From Corynebacterium kroppenstedtii (lineage in GTDB: Bacteria; Actinomycetota; Actinomycetes; Mycobacteriales; Mycobacteriaceae): DNA of 64,000 bases. Below, one piece after another: positions 63,873-64,000 of this stretch. Both the position numbers and the translations under genes were made by a program. The notes beneath the pieces are model-generated. The model made no database searches. It was not told where the DNA came from and saw nothing but the letters and a program-made list of their open reading frames with translations. Numbering within the stretch: position 1 is the stretch's first letter; every line of letters begins with the position of its first letter. The stretch is taken from assembly GCF_016894245.1 (NCBI RefSeq), contig NZ_CP069792.1, positions 992,001 to 1,056,000 of the forward strand. Reading direction: 5' to 3'.

Positions 63873-64000
63873 ATGAGTAGTGACACAACGAATTCATCCA
63901 CCGAGCCCGACAAGCCGCAGAGTGCCGCGGATTTAGCAGCACAGGCAGCCGCTGATGTCCAAGAGGCTGCTCGCAAGGCTCAGCAGCCCCAGTTCTCCGC
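63873..64000 (+). CDS. nusG: Transcription termination/antitermination factor NusG (3' truncated by the window)
   Basis: Only the first 42 codons are in the window. They encode the hydrophilic, Ala/Ser/Gln-rich N-terminal extension usual in actinobacterial NusG (MSSDTTNSSTEPDKPQSAAD, then AAQAAADVQEAARKAQ). The NGN and KOW domains lie beyond the end. GAAGGA (63855-63860) precedes ATG 63873. The call rests mainly on the tRNA-Trp-secE context. Confidence 0.88.
   Translation, partial: MSSDTTNSSTEPDKPQSAADLAAQAAADVQEAARKAQQPQFS

Overview
The window is a chromosomal segment from a moderately GC-rich actinomycete, almost certainly a Corynebacterium. The gene order is the one shared by Corynebacterium and Mycobacterium: sdhA-sdhB, murB, mshA, ybjN, gpmA, senX3-regX3, ppx/gppA, proC, bldC, bS22, hemA-hemC-hemD-hemB, hemL, gpmB, ccsX-ccdA-resB-resC, menA, menE, pitA, menB, menC, menD, mgtA, menG, polyprenyl synthase, tRNA-Trp, secE, nusG. 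Mycothiol and menaquinone genes, a cytochrome c System II and many starts preceded by TANNNT a few bases upstream (leaderless style) fit this. The species cannot be fixed from the sequence alone.

Layout. 1-2502: end of the succinate dehydrogenase operon and a small membrane protein, closed by a strong terminator. 2503-3198: a nested palindromic repeat (copy 1) and the tail of a dead IS3-type transposase. 3199-17200: envelope and housekeeping genes (DUF445, DUF2516, LmeA-like protein, an unrecognised 651-residue protein, a methyltransferase, murB, fadD, mshA, ybjN, gpmA, senX3-regX3). 17280-24751: a cysteine-rich conserved protein, repeat copy 2, a lipoprotein, a DoxX-like protein, ppx/gppA, an acidic membrane protein, proC, bldC, the tiny ribosomal protein bS22 and a glutaredoxin-like protein. 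25162-36707: haem biosynthesis from glutamyl-tRNA to uroporphyrinogen III, interrupted by two membrane proteins and a P-type ATPase homologue that has lost its catalytic residues; an RNase HI frame runs without a stop into hemL. 36712-42145: gpmB and the cytochrome c maturation operon. 42226-47688: repeat copy 3, a DAACS symporter, rmlB, a 27-codon upstream reading frame coupled to an MFS exporter, and an rmlC-like gene. 47784-62320: menaquinone biosynthesis (menA, menE, menB, menC, menD, menG, polyprenyl synthase) with the phosphate transporter pitA and partners, a glycosyltransferase and mgtA. 62443-64000: tRNA-Tyr, -Thr, -Met and -Trp, secE and the start of nusG.

The genes largely serve one theme, the respiratory chain: succinate dehydrogenase feeds menaquinone, the men genes and prenyl synthase make menaquinone, and the hem and ccs/res genes make haem and attach it to c-type cytochromes. 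The most unusual items are the three-copy nested palindrome family, the RNase HI-HemL continuous frame, the catalytically dead P-type ATPase inside the haem cluster, and the CCPPPP-encoding upstream reading frame with a nine-C run that ends on the start codon of an MFS exporter gene.
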